41,001 nt of DNA from Myxococcales bacterium (GCA_031262165.1 JAISIF010000155.1:1-41001), one strand, 5' to 3'; positions 12,700-20,345 are shown, numbered from the stretch's first letter. Notes: generated from the letters alone by a model not told the origin. Translations and numbers: made by a program.

Positions 12700-13751
12700 T
12701 GCTGGAGCGTCCCCTCAACGACCTCGACTTCGACGAGCTCGTCCATTTCGTGGAGACCCTCGGCGGTTCTGGACCGCAGGCGCGCCGCATCTTTTCGGCG
12801 CTCTACAGACCAGGTCGCGATCCCAGCCTCGGCCTCCTGGGCCGTCTGGACGAGGTGAGCCCACGCCTCGTCTCCCAAATCGAGCGGGCGCCGTGGGGGA
12901 GCCTGCGCGTCCTCGACCGACGCCGCGCCTCGGACGGCTTTGTCAAATACCTGTTCGAATCGCCGTTGGGTGGCCGCTTCGAGACCGTGCGCATCCCGCT
13001 CTTCGACGAGAAGCACGTGGTCTGCGTCAGCTCGCAGGTGGGCTGCGCGCTCGGCTGTGACTTCTGCGCGACCGGCCGTCTGGGCTTCTCGCGCCACCTG
13101 GAGACCTGGGAGATGGTCGAGCAGGTGCGCGTGCTCCGCGATGAAGCGCCCCTGCCCGTCCGGCACGTCGTCTTCATGGGCATGGGTGAGCCCTTCCTGA
13201 ACGAGAAGCGCGTGCTGCGCGCCGCCCACCTCTTCACGCGCTCCGGCGGTCTCCAGATCGCTGGCCGCAACATCACGATCTCGACGGCGGGCATCGTCCC
13301 CGCGATCCGGCGCTACGCGGCAGCGGACCACCCCTTCCGCCTCACGTTCTCACTGACGAGCGCGATTCCCCAAAAGCGCCTGCGCCTCATGCCGATCGAG
13401 AAACGCTACCCGCTGCCCGAGCTCATCGACGCCATCCGTGAGTTCACACGGCTCCGGCGGGAGCGCGCGGTCGTCGCCTACGTCGCCATCCGTGGGCTCA
13501 ACACTGGCCCTGAAGACGTCGAAGCCCTTCGCGCTGCCTTCGAAGGCATCCCCATCAAGCTCGACCTCATCGACGTGTCGGATTCGACCGGCCGCTATCA
13601 GCCTCCCGACGAGGCCGAACTGCGTCGCTTCCGCGACATGCTCCAGACCCTGCGCGTGCCGATCGGGCGACGCTACAGCGGCGGCAAGGAGATTGGCGCT
13701 GCCTGCGGAAACCTCGCGGCGACGTGTCAGGGCGGAGAGCCGATCGATTGA
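12699..13751 (+). CDS. rlmN: Radical SAM 23S rRNA (adenine-C2)-methyltransferase RlmN
   Basis: RlmN methylates C2 of A2503 in 23S rRNA and A37 of some tRNAs, using a [4Fe-4S] cluster and S-adenosylmethionine. The 350-residue protein has the radical SAM motif C116-x3-C120-x2-C123 (CALGCDFC) inside the family block VSSQVGC...CATGRLGF. The two mechanistic cysteines are present: C109, seven residues before the cluster motif as in E. coli, and C336 in the C-terminal AACGNLA. MGMGEPFLN and the LNTGPEDV region also fit. ATG 12699 overlaps the preceding stop and lacks its own ribosome-binding site, which points to translational coupling. No antibiotic-resistance (Cfr) context is visible, and the housekeeping RlmN reading is preferred. 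Confidence 0.92.
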   Translation: MLERPLNDLDFDELVHFVETLGGSGPQARRIFSALYRPGRDPSLGLLGRLDEVSPRLVSQIERAPWGSLRVLDRRRASDGFVKYLFESPLGGRFETVRIPLFDEKHVVCVSSQVGCALGCDFCATGRLGFSRHLETWEMVEQVRVLRDEAPLPVRHVVFMGMGEPFLNEKRVLRAAHLFTRSGGLQIAGRNITISTAGIVPAIRRYAAADHPFRLTFSLTSAIPQKRLRLMPIEKRYPLPELIDAIREFTRLRRERAVVAYVAIRGLNTGPEDVEALRAAFEGIPIKLDLIDVSDSTGRYQPPDEAELRRFRDMLQTLRVPIGRRYSGGKEIGAACGNLAATCQGGEPID

Positions 13752-13929
13752 TTCGATGATTCGATCGAATTCATTCGAACCAATCGCACCTGAACGATTC
13801 TCACTATTCTAGAAACTTGAACTGGGATTAGAACTACAGTCATTGATTTGGGCGCTCGAAACATCTTTAAAGGCACATTTTAGAAAGGGCGCTATGGAAC
13901 AAGCCTCGACCGCTCAGAGGCAATAATAT

Positions 13930-14015
13930 TACAGCGGTTTCAAAAAAGAATGACGCATTCCTCAAAGAGAGACAGAAGGCTCAAGTTTGTGTCAAACTTT
14001 CCTGAAACCGCTGTA
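13930..14015 (+). mobile_element. TA-flanked MITE, copy 1 (82 bp)
   Basis: CAGCGGTTTCA at 13932 and TGAAACCGCTG ending at 14013 are perfect terminal inverted repeats, each flanked by TA. That is the target duplication expected for IS630/Tc1-type elements. The 82-bp body differs at one base from the copy at 14664-14745. A shorter relative lies at 20195-20252. One frame through the element is open from end to end, and 82 bp plus a TA duplication equals 28 codons. The ATG of the next gene lies inside this copy. Confidence 0.85.
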
Positions 14016-14423
14016 ATTGGAACAATTGAAGAACTAAGCCAATCGCAGGACGCGCGACCAGCGGCGGCTACAAGTTCATTCGCACCCGAGGACCTCATTT
14101 CAAATACACTCGGATTATTATTTGTAAAGCGTTCTGACGAGAGTATTGAATTCGAAACTTATCTGAGAACTTACCTTCAAGAAGTGGCAAAGCTATTTGA
14201 AGATCCAACTAATTTTCAAGGAAAGTATCTTACCGCAGATGATGTGGCTCTAATCAAGAGCCAGTCGCCAACCGGAAGGCTTGAGGATGTTAGGATAGAT
14301 TCGCCTTTATACACGAACAAGGCACATAATCAGCGTGTGGAGGAAATTAAAAATGTGATTGACCAAAATGATAAACTAAAATGGACGCTTGACATGTATG
14401 ACAAGGTTAAGGGCAACGAATGA
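13950..14423 (+). CDS. Unknown protein whose start codon lies inside a MITE
   Basis: I do not recognise this 157-residue protein. It is hydrophilic and charged with no signal peptide or membrane helix; the C-terminal half looks helical (HNQRVEEIKNVIDQNDKLKW). Its first 22 residues (MTHSSKRDRRLK...SNFPETAV) are encoded by the MITE at 13932-14013, and there is no other in-frame ATG, GTG or TTG between the upstream stop at 13881 and well into the protein. So the insertion seems to have supplied the start, or the gene is a 5'-truncated remnant. GC content is far below that of the flanking genes, which suggests transfer. The stop overlaps the next ATG (ATGA), so the two genes are probably translated together. 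Confidence 0.6.
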   Translation: MTHSSKRDRRLKFVSNFPETAVIGTIEELSQSQDARPAAATSSFAPEDLISNTLGLLFVKRSDESIEFETYLRTYLQEVAKLFEDPTNFQGKYLTADDVALIKSQSPTGRLEDVRIDSPLYTNKAHNQRVEEIKNVIDQNDKLKWTLDMYDKVKGNE

Positions 14424-14578
14424 AAATAGAGGAAACAAAAAAATCGACAAAGCGCTCGTGGCCCAAGGTAGCGTTTCTTATAGGAATTGGATTGGTAGTA
14501 GGTTTTATCCTTGCCATTCTTTTATGTGTTGCGCTTCTTTTATGGAGCGCACCTTCTTGGCCACGTTATCATGATTGA
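14420..14578 (+). CDS. Small single-pass membrane protein, unknown
   Basis: This 52-residue frame starts in an ATGA overlap with the preceding gene. It has a Lys-rich N terminus (MKIEETKKSTKRSWPK), then one strong transmembrane helix at about residues 18-43 (FLIGIGLVVGFILAILLCVA) and a short tail ending SWPRYHD. The positive N terminus predicts an N-in topology. With its partner it forms a two-gene cassette lying between two direct MITE copies in AT-rich DNA. No function can be named. A soluble protein plus a small membrane protein in translational coupling resembles small toxin-antitoxin or sensor pairs, but nothing in the sequence proves either. Confidence 0.6.
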   Translation: MKIEETKKSTKRSWPKVAFLIGIGLVVGFILAILLCVALLLWSAPSWPRYHD

Positions 14579-14661
14579 AGTTGTAGTTGTACTGTCAAAG
14601 CAAGAGTGAAAGTCCGTCCAAAGGGCCGTTTTTCATCAAAAAAATCAAAACCATTTGGTTT

Positions 14662-14747
14662 TACAGCGGTTTCAAAAAAGAATGACGCATTCCTCAAAGA
14701 GAGACAGAAGGCTCAAGTTGGTGTCAAACTTTCCTGAAACCGCTGTA
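14662..14747 (+). mobile_element. TA-flanked MITE, copy 2 (82 bp)
   Basis: Same element and same orientation as 13932-14013, differing by one base (GTTGG instead of GTTTG). The body is 14664-14745 between TA dinucleotides. The open frame through it stops at TAA immediately after the right end, so here it encodes only a 22-codon frame. With copy 1 it brackets the two-gene cassette. Confidence 0.85.
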
Positions 14748-14848
14748 TAATCATGTCATCCATTCGTTTTAATGGGACGACGATGTATATGACAAACAAT
14801 TGAGTCGGCGCATCGATTTTATATCTTCCACCTTATAGCCCTGATTCA

Positions 14849-14994
14849 AGGACTTATCCCTCAATTAGCCCGTCGCCAAAGCTCGTCCGTGAAACGCCAC
14901 TCTTCGTTGATTCGCTCTTCCGCCTGGAAGCTCCCGCCTCTTCTGGCTTTCCCCGTCCTTCGCGGTGCTCGGTCCTCATCGAGGGATAAGTCCT
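14849..14994. mobile_element. MITE with AGGACTTATCC ends, copy 1
   Basis: Terminal inverted repeats AGGACTTATCCCTC and GAGGGATAAGTCCT bound 146 bp. The interior (GTCCGTGAAACGCCACTCTT..., then CCGTCCTTCGCGGTGC) matches the element at 33922-34081 in opposite orientation. The ends resemble the outer end of the IS5-type fragment near 19317 (AGGGCTTATCCATAAAT), which suggests the same transposase family moves it. Confidence 0.8.
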
Positions 14995-15456
14995 AAATCC
15001 AATAAAATCAATGTGATCAACAATCAAAGCATGGCTCCGAAAGGTTCGAGCTCGGATTAAAGAACGTCTTTTAGAGAGAATGAAAATGGAATTTCAGAGG
15101 GTTATACTTTCTAATACAGTCGGATGGTTCAGACACTTCGGGTATAAATGACAATCTTTCTGAGAGATGCTATAATCATGCGTCTCGGCTCAAAACTCTC
15201 AGAATGATTTCATTGAGATGGTGTGGCCATAGAAACCGGAAAGATTCATTGTCGATCCAAGCCGCTTCACTCTGGGATCTTACGAGAATTCGACGTTATG
15301 CGTGAGGTGGCATGGAGTGCCGGAGGCAGAGGCAGCCTGCGAGACAAATCGAAACAGGGCGCACATTGAAGCCCCCAAGGGAAAATGATTCCTCGCGCGC
15401 CCCGCAACGCCGCCCTGCCCCCCCCTCTCGATTTTCGACAAGGAGCGATCTCCACC
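14995..15456. other. AT-rich gap before the response regulator
   Basis: I see no gene here. An imperfect inverted repeat of about 19 bp occurs at 15148-15166 (ATGACAATCTTTCTGAGAG) and 15196-15213, with no T tract after it. GC content rises to the genome norm from about 15300. An open frame upstream of the regulator start (from 15385) has no ribosome-binding site and is read as leader. Confidence 0.4.
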
Positions 15457-16161
15457 ATGCCCCCTGCTCCCAAGCGCGTCCTGCTCATCGAGGACGACTT
15501 CAAACTGGCCTCCCTCGTCCGCGAATACCTCGAAGCCACTGGCTACCAAGTCCTGACCGAGGCCAACGGAGCCCAAGCGCCAGCGCGCATCCTCAGCGAG
15601 CAGCCCGACATCGTCCTCCTCGACCTGATGCTCCCCGGCCTCGATGGGCAGTCCGTCTGCCAGCAGGTCCGGCCCAAATACAAGGGACCCATCCTCATGC
15701 TGACTGCGCTGGGCGACGAGCGAAACGAGGTGGGCGGCTTCGAGGCAGGCGCCGACGACTACCTCGTCAAGCCCGTCCGACCTCGCATCCTGCTGGCGCG
15801 CATCGAATCGCTCCTCCGGCGCACGGAGGGCTCGGCCTCCCAGAGCGATCTGCCCACCCAGATCAAGTGCGGCGATCTGGAGATCGACACGACGACGCGC
15901 GAGGTGAAGCTGCGCGGCGTCCAGCTCGACCTGACCACGGCAGAGCTCGAACTGCTCGTCTATCTGGCGCGCCGCGCTGGCCAGATTGTGGCCCGCGACC
16001 AGATCTATCGGGAGGTGCGCGGTATCGAATGGGATGGGATGGACCGCTCCATCGACCTGCGCGTCACGCGGCTGCGCCGCAAGTTGGGCGATGACGCGCG
16101 TGCCCCTCGCATCATCAAATCCGTGCGTGGCGAGGGCTACCTGATGTCGGCCCACCCATGA
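15457..16161 (+). CDS. OmpR/PhoB-family DNA-binding response regulator (orphan)
   Basis: This is a two-domain transcription regulator of a two-component system. The receiver domain (about 5-120) has the acidic pocket E12-D13-D14, the phosphoacceptor D56 (VLLDLMLPG) and K105 (YLVKPV). The C-terminal winged helix (about 140-232) is of OmpR/PhoB type, ending with RSIDLRVTRLRRKLGD and IKSVRGEGYLM. The receiver start resembles RstA. ATG 15457 gives 234 residues, the usual size, with AAGGAG about 12 nt upstream. No histidine kinase lies nearby, so the partner must be elsewhere. A terminator follows directly, so the gene appears to be transcribed alone. Confidence 0.92.
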   Translation: MPPAPKRVLLIEDDFKLASLVREYLEATGYQVLTEANGAQAPARILSEQPDIVLLDLMLPGLDGQSVCQQVRPKYKGPILMLTALGDERNEVGGFEAGADDYLVKPVRPRILLARIESLLRRTEGSASQSDLPTQIKCGDLEIDTTTREVKLRGVQLDLTTAELELLVYLARRAGQIVARDQIYREVRGIEWDGMDRSIDLRVTRLRRKLGDDARAPRIIKSVRGEGYLMSAHP

Positions 16162-16208
16162 GGTATCGACCCAAAGCCCTCCCCAAAAAACGAGAGATGT
16201 AGTCCAGA

Positions 16209-16243
16209 GCCGTCCGTGCCGAACCGATACGGGCGGCTTTTTT
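16209..16243 (+). terminator. Intrinsic terminator after the response regulator
   Basis: GCCGTCCGT at 16209-16217 pairs with ACGGGCGGC at 16229-16237 (one G-U), followed by six T. Confidence 0.88.
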
Positions 16244-16276
16244 GCGCCCTCGCCCAAGAGAGCCGAAGAGAACGAC

Positions 16277-16969
16277 ATGCGCAGCGCCGCCTCCAAGAAC
16301 TCGATCGCCCTCGCCCTGCCCCTCCTCTGCCTCGTCGCTGGCAGCCTCGGCCTCACTGGCGCGTGCGCCAGCACCTCGGAGCTCGCGACGCCGCCCCGGG
16401 TGGATCCCGCCATCCAGGCCAGGGCTGGCGATGCCGCGCTCCAGGCCGCCTACGAGGCAGCGCTCGATCGCTGGACACGGCGCGCGACGCTCTACGATCG
16501 GCTGGACGCACGCTTCTTCTTTGCCGCGACGCTCCTCGCCCCAGACTTCCTCAGGGCGCTGGAGGCGCGCGACGCAGGACTGGGGTTGTCCCCTTTGCGC
16601 CTCATCATCGCGCCGCCCGATGGCCTCCCCGCCAGCGCTCCCCCATCCCCGCCAGCCCCGGCCATGCTGCTCGGCCTCTATGCCCACGACCCCAAGCTCG
16701 ACGATTTCGCCGAGCGACAGAGTATCTGGAAGATCACCCTCACGACCCCGCAGGGCACGCTCACGCCCAAAGAGATCCGTCGCATCTCCCGGCCAGACCT
16801 CCGGCTGCGCTCGAGCTTTCCCGCCCTGGACCGATTCTGGGTCGCCTACCTCGTCACCTTCGAAGGCGGCAGCGCGCGCCCCATTGCGTGGGACGAAGCC
16901 ATCGTGGAGCTCAAGAGCATCCTCGGCCATGTCTCGCTGAACTTTGAGCCCGTCACGGCGCGCCACTGA
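16277..16969 (+). CDS. Lipoprotein of unknown function
   Basis: The 230-residue protein begins with a lipoprotein signal peptide. It has a basic start, a hydrophobic stretch (IALALPLLCLVAG) and the lipobox LTGAC with C30 as the lipidated residue. The next residue is Ala, so outer-membrane sorting is likely if E. coli rules hold. The mature part is mixed alpha/beta in appearance, with a Pro-rich stretch near the middle (PPSPPAPA), and I recognise no family. It lies between a terminator and a convergent PAP2 gene, so it is probably transcribed alone. GAAGAG upstream of ATG 16277 is the likely ribosome-binding site. Confidence 0.75.
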   Translation: MRSAASKNSIALALPLLCLVAGSLGLTGACASTSELATPPRVDPAIQARAGDAALQAAYEAALDRWTRRATLYDRLDARFFFAATLLAPDFLRALEARDAGLGLSPLRLIIAPPDGLPASAPPSPPAPAMLLGLYAHDPKLDDFAERQSIWKITLTTPQGTLTPKEIRRISRPDLRLRSSFPALDRFWVAYLVTFEGGSARPIAWDEAIVELKSILGHVSLNFEPVTARH

Positions 16970-17009
16970 AGCGCCTCGCGGATTCGAAACCCAGCACTGC
17001 CTCCTGCCT

Positions 17010-17999
17010 TCACCCTTCGGAAGAGTCCTGCAGGCCATCGCTCGATCTGCTGGAGCTCACGCCATCACCGCCGAACTTCTTTTTCTGGCTGGTCGAGAGA
17101 GAGAGGCGCTCCCATCCTTGCCAGCGCGCGCCAAGGGTCATGCCCAGGGCCACCACGAACCCGATCACCCCATCCACCAGATAGTGTTGCTTGAGGCAGA
17201 GCGTCGAAAAGGCAATGCCGATCGCCGTCACGAGCGCCCATGTCCCGAGCCAGCGCCGCTCCTGCAACAGGGCAAGGGCCGCCACAAGCGCCATCGCGCA
17301 GTGCTCCGACGGCAGGCAGTTCCACGCCGGATCAGCGCCGTGGACGAGCGAGAGAATCCAGGCGCCCAGCTCGTCCGCGTGCCCGGGCAGCGCGGGCCGT
17401 GCAAAGGTGACGGGAAACACGAAAAACGTGAGCGTGCAGAGCGAGAGCGTCAGAAAGTTGCTGAGCGCCGCGCGCCGGAGCGCCCGCTCGGAGCGCAACG
17501 CAAAGAATGGCAAGAAAAACAAAGGGAACACGAGAATGTAGATCAGGCTGAAGTCGGTCAGGAGTGGGACCTGGGTTTCGAGGCCTGGCGTGAGATAGCG
17601 CGCCCGCTCCTCCGTGGTCGCGGCGTCGGCGAGGAAATACCCGCCACACCAAAAGGCGAACAGGAGCAAGGCCGTCAGCATCCAGAAACCAGCGCGGGGC
17701 ACAGGCTCGGGCCGCCAGCCCTTCTTCCAGTCGCGCCAGACCATGAAGGCCGCCAAAGTGATGGGCAGAATGCCTGGAATGAAGAACTGCATGAGGTGGC
17801 GCTGAAAACTGAAGCCAATGACCATTAAAAAGAAAACAATCTGTGAAACGGCAATCAAGCCAAAAAAGTAATAATATCCAAACTGTCGCCAAATCCCCCA
17901 GAGGAGGCCGCTCTTTCGATCTTCGGTCGCGTTCAAGCCAGAAGTTCTCCCGGCTCGCAATCTAAGCGCCCGACAGCGGCGTTGCCAGGCGATGGCCAT
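17010..17999 (-). CDS. PAP2-superfamily integral membrane phosphatase/phosphotransferase
   Basis: The 329-residue protein has about six transmembrane helices and the conserved PAP2 motifs: PSEH at 230-233 (motif C2) and H272 with D276 in KQHYLVDG (motif C3). The layout and the NCLPSEH spacing fit the inositol-phosphotransferase-like PAP2_3 branch, whose members move or remove phosphate head groups on membrane lipids. The substrate is unknown. It is convergent with the lipoprotein gene, with only 40 bp between the stops. The start at ATG 17999 has no strong ribosome-binding site. The first 30 residues are basic and the true start may be further in, although the next Met is already past the first helix. 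Confidence 0.82.
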   Translation of the reverse strand: MAIAWQRRCRALRLRAGRTSGLNATEDRKSGLLWGIWRQFGYYYFFGLIAVSQIVFFLMVIGFSFQRHLMQFFIPGILPITLAAFMVWRDWKKGWRPEPVPRAGFWMLTALLLFAFWCGGYFLADAATTEERARYLTPGLETQVPLLTDFSLIYILVFPLFFLPFFALRSERALRRAALSNFLTLSLCTLTFFVFPVTFARPALPGHADELGAWILSLVHGADPAWNCLPSEHCAMALVAALALLQERRWLGTWALVTAIGIAFSTLCLKQHYLVDGVIGFVVALGMTLGARWQGWERLSLSTSQKKKFGGDGVSSSRSSDGLQDSSEG

Positions 18000-18163
18000 G
18001 GACTGCCTGCCGGAGAGCAGGTGCTCTCACTCCTACAAATAAATTCAATTTGCTTATCTCCATCAAACCGTAGGGGCGATCGGATGGTCGCCTGCCATGA
18101 ATCGAGGACAAGCCCTATTAGGATGTCCCAGAAAGATTTTTATTTATATCCGCAGCGTCCGAA

Positions 18164-18507
18164 TCATCCGACAATATTAGAAATTGTAACCCCCTGAAAT
18201 CCCACCACTTTGATGATCGACCCACTCGGATCCACAAACCTGAGCGGATTATTCGCGGCATAGGCATACGGATTGAGCGGATAACCGGCGACGGCATAAG
18301 CCTGAACGACTTCTGGGTTTTGATAGAGGGGTTCGGGTTGTAAATATCGTCCGGTTTTGGGTTCGTAATAGCGATAGCCGTTGTAATAGACGAAATCATT
18401 GTCCTGATATTGACCTGGATAGCGGAGATTGAATTCCAGGTCGCCGGACAGGGTTGCTTGTCCGAAGGGATTGGAATTGATTTTGAGGAAGCTCTCCCGT
18501 TCTTTGA
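18164..18507 (-). pseudogene. RHS core C-terminal fragment, module C
   Basis: Directly after lipoprotein C, the minus strand encodes the end of an RHS-repeat core: NPFGQATLSGDLEFNLRYPG, a YYNGYRYYEP block, TGRYLQPEP, then PYAYAANNPLRFVDPSG. These are hallmarks of the RHS-associated core, the conserved part that precedes the variable toxin tip. Only about 20 residues follow DPSG before a TGA at 18164-18166, so there is no full toxin. The frame has a stop upstream near the lipoprotein end and no start of its own. Similar fragments follow lipoproteins A and B. I read it as the seed of an orphan toxin cassette, now decayed. Confidence 0.8.
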
Positions 18508-19056
18508 CTAATCACAGATGAATCCCTGCTCAAATTCTTCTTCTTCGCCCCATTTTGAACAAGCGCCTACGAGATGGGGCGCAGCCAAAGTCCGCTCGAG
18601 GCAACGTCGGGCAACATAGATAAAACTTATTAAATAGGATTTTCTATAAACGGATTTAATCCATGGGGTTTTCTCTTTGACCTCGGGTGTTATTTTTCCT
18701 CCTGGGAGATAAAAAGCAGGCCCCTCAGGAAAGATGATTAGATGCTCACCGCTGATTGCGACTTCTGAAATAGAAGGTTCTATTTCTAAACGAAAAGAAT
18801 TCCGCTTACTATAAGCAAAAGGGCATGGTGGGCAGTCGCCATTATAAGAACCGTCGAGAGGACAACACTCTACCCGAGGACCATGCAGCGCATTGATGCT
18901 AATTGGTGAACAGACTATTTCAAGAGACAAGCTATCATTTTTATCTGCCGGTGGCCCAGACCAATGAATAGAATAATCCAGGTTTGGCTCTACATAAGAA
19001 TTATTTTGACATCCCAACATTACAGCTAGGAGCACAAGGTTGAGAAGATTTTTCAT
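18508..19056 (-). CDS. Cys-rich lipoprotein C, candidate immunity protein of the RHS array
   Basis: The 182-residue protein starts with a lipoprotein signal ending VMLGC (C16). AGGAGG lies 6 nt before its ATG. It is a paralog of the proteins at 19659-20267 and 20710-21255. The three share a CxPISINA segment, a CC pair, C-x-PCPF, LPxGxITP, an ARRC or TRRC motif, and the ending WGEEEEFEQGF[LI]C. Conserved cysteines suggest disulfides outside the cytoplasm. Its start overlaps the stop of the upstream toxin-tip-like frame (TAATG), which is the usual toxin-immunity arrangement, and an RHS core tail follows. That position supports an immunity role (inference); no named family is recognised. It is the most diverged of the three. 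Confidence 0.75.
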   Translation of the reverse strand: MKNLLNLVLLAVMLGCQNNSYVEPNLDYSIHWSGPPADKNDSLSLEIVCSPISINALHGPRVECCPLDGSYNGDCPPCPFAYSKRNSFRLEIEPSISEVAISGEHLIIFPEGPAFYLPGGKITPEVKEKTPWIKSVYRKSYLISFIYVARRCLERTLAAPHLVGACSKWGEEEEFEQGFICD

Positions 19057-19317
19057 TAGAGTCCTCCTATTCCAAATGGCTGCAATCCTGGATAATTCAC
19101 TTTTATTCGGTAACGATTCTCCAGTTGAACTGCATCGGATTCGCCAGGTTTTTGCGCTCGCAAACGCAGAAGAGGATTTCGTTTTGAAAATTCATAATAT
19201 CTATCTAAATCTATATGACCAAAAATCTCATGAAATTGCATCGAGTTCTTTACTAGCGCCATCAACACTGATGTCCCAGTTTGAGAGAGGATCCTGGTAT
19301 TTATCTCCTGGATGCAA
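19056..19317 (-). pseudogene. 5'-truncated RHS toxin-tip-like domain with an HExxGH motif
   Basis: The open frame ends at TAA 19056-19058, overlapping the ATG of lipoprotein C. It reads about 87 residues back to the IS fragment, which cuts off its beginning. It contains MQFHEIFGHIDLD, then ESDAVQLENRYRIK and a PGLQPFG ending. The first part has an HExxGH zinc-site pattern, as in dipeptidyl peptidase III. An E-x-x-A-V-x-x-E-N segment after it is what I recall from metallopeptidase-type RHS tips (M91-like). So this may be the C-terminal half of a zinc-metallopeptidase toxin. A shorter relative with FGHV and ESEYDAVVLENR precedes lipoprotein A. The enzyme class is an inference. Confidence 0.55.
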
Positions 19318-19613
19318 GGGCTTATCCATAAATAGTAATGACCTTATTGAAAGCAATCATCGCTGCCGCCAATTCACATAAAGCAATATATGATGCGTCC
19401 GTCTTTTCATAACGAGGAATCAATTTCCGAAAACGATTGAACCATGAATGACAAGCCTCAACCACCCAGCGCCTTGCTATAAAGTCTGGATTTTTCTCTA
19501 TCAGCCTCTTCTCTTCTCCTCGATGCCGAATATGTGGAACCATTTCGTGTTTCTCCACAACGTCCGCTTTCCCTACATATCCCGCATCCAAACATTAGAC
19601 CTCCTCGGAAACT
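19317..19613 (-). mobile_element. IS5-family transposase C-terminal fragment
   Basis: The minus strand encodes about 89 residues typical of the C-terminal third of IS5-family DDE transposases: a DAGY start, PHIRHRGEE, ARRWVVEACHSWFNRFRKL (with the catalytic Glu), and an end with AAAMIAFNKVITIYG. The first two thirds are missing, so it cannot move itself. The outer end near 19317-19333 (AGGGCTTATCCATAAAT) resembles the ends of the MITEs at 14849 and 33922. The other border falls in the RHS stub after lipoprotein B at about 19613, so the insertion split the RHS core and tip of the module between lipoproteins B and C. Confidence 0.85.
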
Positions 19614-19658
19614 AAAAGGGATCGTAATCTATCTTTTGGACAAACTTTTGAATTTCGG
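19614..19658 (-). pseudogene. RHS core stub, module B
   Basis: Immediately after the lipoprotein B stop the DNA matches the start of the RHS fragment that follows lipoprotein A (VTE, then a Lys/Phe-rich stretch, then DPF). It breaks off at the IS fragment border. It shows that all three lipoproteins were once followed by the same RHS segment. Confidence 0.7.
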
Positions 19659-20267
19659 TCACTCGCAGAGAAATCCCTGTTCAAATTCCTCTTCTTCGCC
19701 CCATTGGGAACAGTCTATTTTATTATGCTCTCGTCTGATACAGCGCCGTGTAGTATAAACAACGTTTAATACCTTGTCTTCTCTATAAACAGATTGAAGC
19801 CATGATTCTTGTCGTCTAAGATCGGGAGTTATTCTACCTTCGGGAAGATAAACTCTCCAGCCGAAATCCACGCTCCAAGGAAAAATAAGAATATCAATAC
19901 CACAGACTGCAACTCCCAGAATTTTGAGCTCTAAGTCCAAATTAACATCCTTCCACTTATTGACTCCAAAAGGACAAGGTGGACAGTTAGACGCAAGTTT
20001 CTGCACATTTGGGCAACACTGTATTGGAGGGCCACCTCGAATCGCATTGATACTAATTGGCAGACAAAGGCTTTCTGGTGACAAAAGTTCCTCTTGATCT
20101 GATGACCTATCAATCTGGCTGATTTCTTTACAGTGAGGTGAAACTGGAGAGGTCTTTTGGCATCCAGCGAGTATAATGATCACTAAAGAAATTACAGCGG
20201 TTTCAAGAAAGTTTGATGCCAAAGAGGAGGGCATTGTTTTTGGGAATCGCTGTAAGGAACTTTTCAT
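19659..20267 (-). CDS. Cys-rich lipoprotein B with a MITE inserted in its signal peptide
   Basis: This 202-residue protein is a close paralog of lipoprotein A; both share CQKTSPVSPHC after the lipobox and end WGEEEEFEQGFLCE. The start, ATG 20267, has a good GGGAGG 6 nt upstream. Residues 6-25 are encoded by a 58-bp MITE plus its TA duplication (20193-20254). Removing those 60 bp restores MKSSLISLVIIILAGC, which has the same length as MKFFLYLFIIIVIPGC in lipoprotein A. The frame is kept, so the product gains 20 residues before the hydrophobic core of the signal peptide. Export may still work, since the added part has basic residues and the core and lipobox are intact. Candidate immunity protein by position. 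Confidence 0.78.
   Translation of the reverse strand: MKSSLQRFPKTMPSSLASNFLETAVISLVIIILAGCQKTSPVSPHCKEISQIDRSSDQEELLSPESLCLPISINAIRGGPPIQCCPNVQKLASNCPPCPFGVNKWKDVNLDLELKILGVAVCGIDILIFPWSVDFGWRVYLPEGRITPDLRRQESWLQSVYREDKVLNVVYTTRRCIRREHNKIDCSQWGEEEEFEQGFLCE
20193..20254 (-). mobile_element. TA-flanked MITE, short variant, inside lipoprotein B
   Basis: The body is 20195-20252 (58 bp) between TA dinucleotides. Read on the minus strand it begins CAGCGATTCC and ends GAAACCGCTG, and it shares both halves with the 82-bp copies at 13932 and 14664 but lacks 24 bp of the middle. The same frame is open as in copy 1, giving QRFPKTMP and SNFLETAV where copy 1 gives QRFQKRMT and SNFPETAV. Insertion adds exactly 20 codons to the host gene. 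Confidence 0.85.
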
Positions 20268-20345
20268 GACGAACCTCCCTGAATTATTATAATGAATCTA
20301 AATCATCTCAACTCTGGATTCTTCGCCCAATCTCGATAATTCTCC

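Noticed and set aside
14600-14640. Terminator after the 52-residue membrane protein
   Set aside because: GTCC and GGGC around AAAG followed by five T give a stem of about four pairs, too weak to call.
13932-14745. The two 82-bp repeats as a CRISPR array
   Set aside because: Only two copies, 650 bp apart, with terminal inverted repeats and TA flanks; they are MITEs and no cas genes are present.
18118-18399. 93-codon minus-strand frame as a separate gene
   Set aside because: It is the wrong frame of the RHS core fragment, whose true frame shows RYYEPKTGRYLQPEP and NPYAYAANNPLRF.
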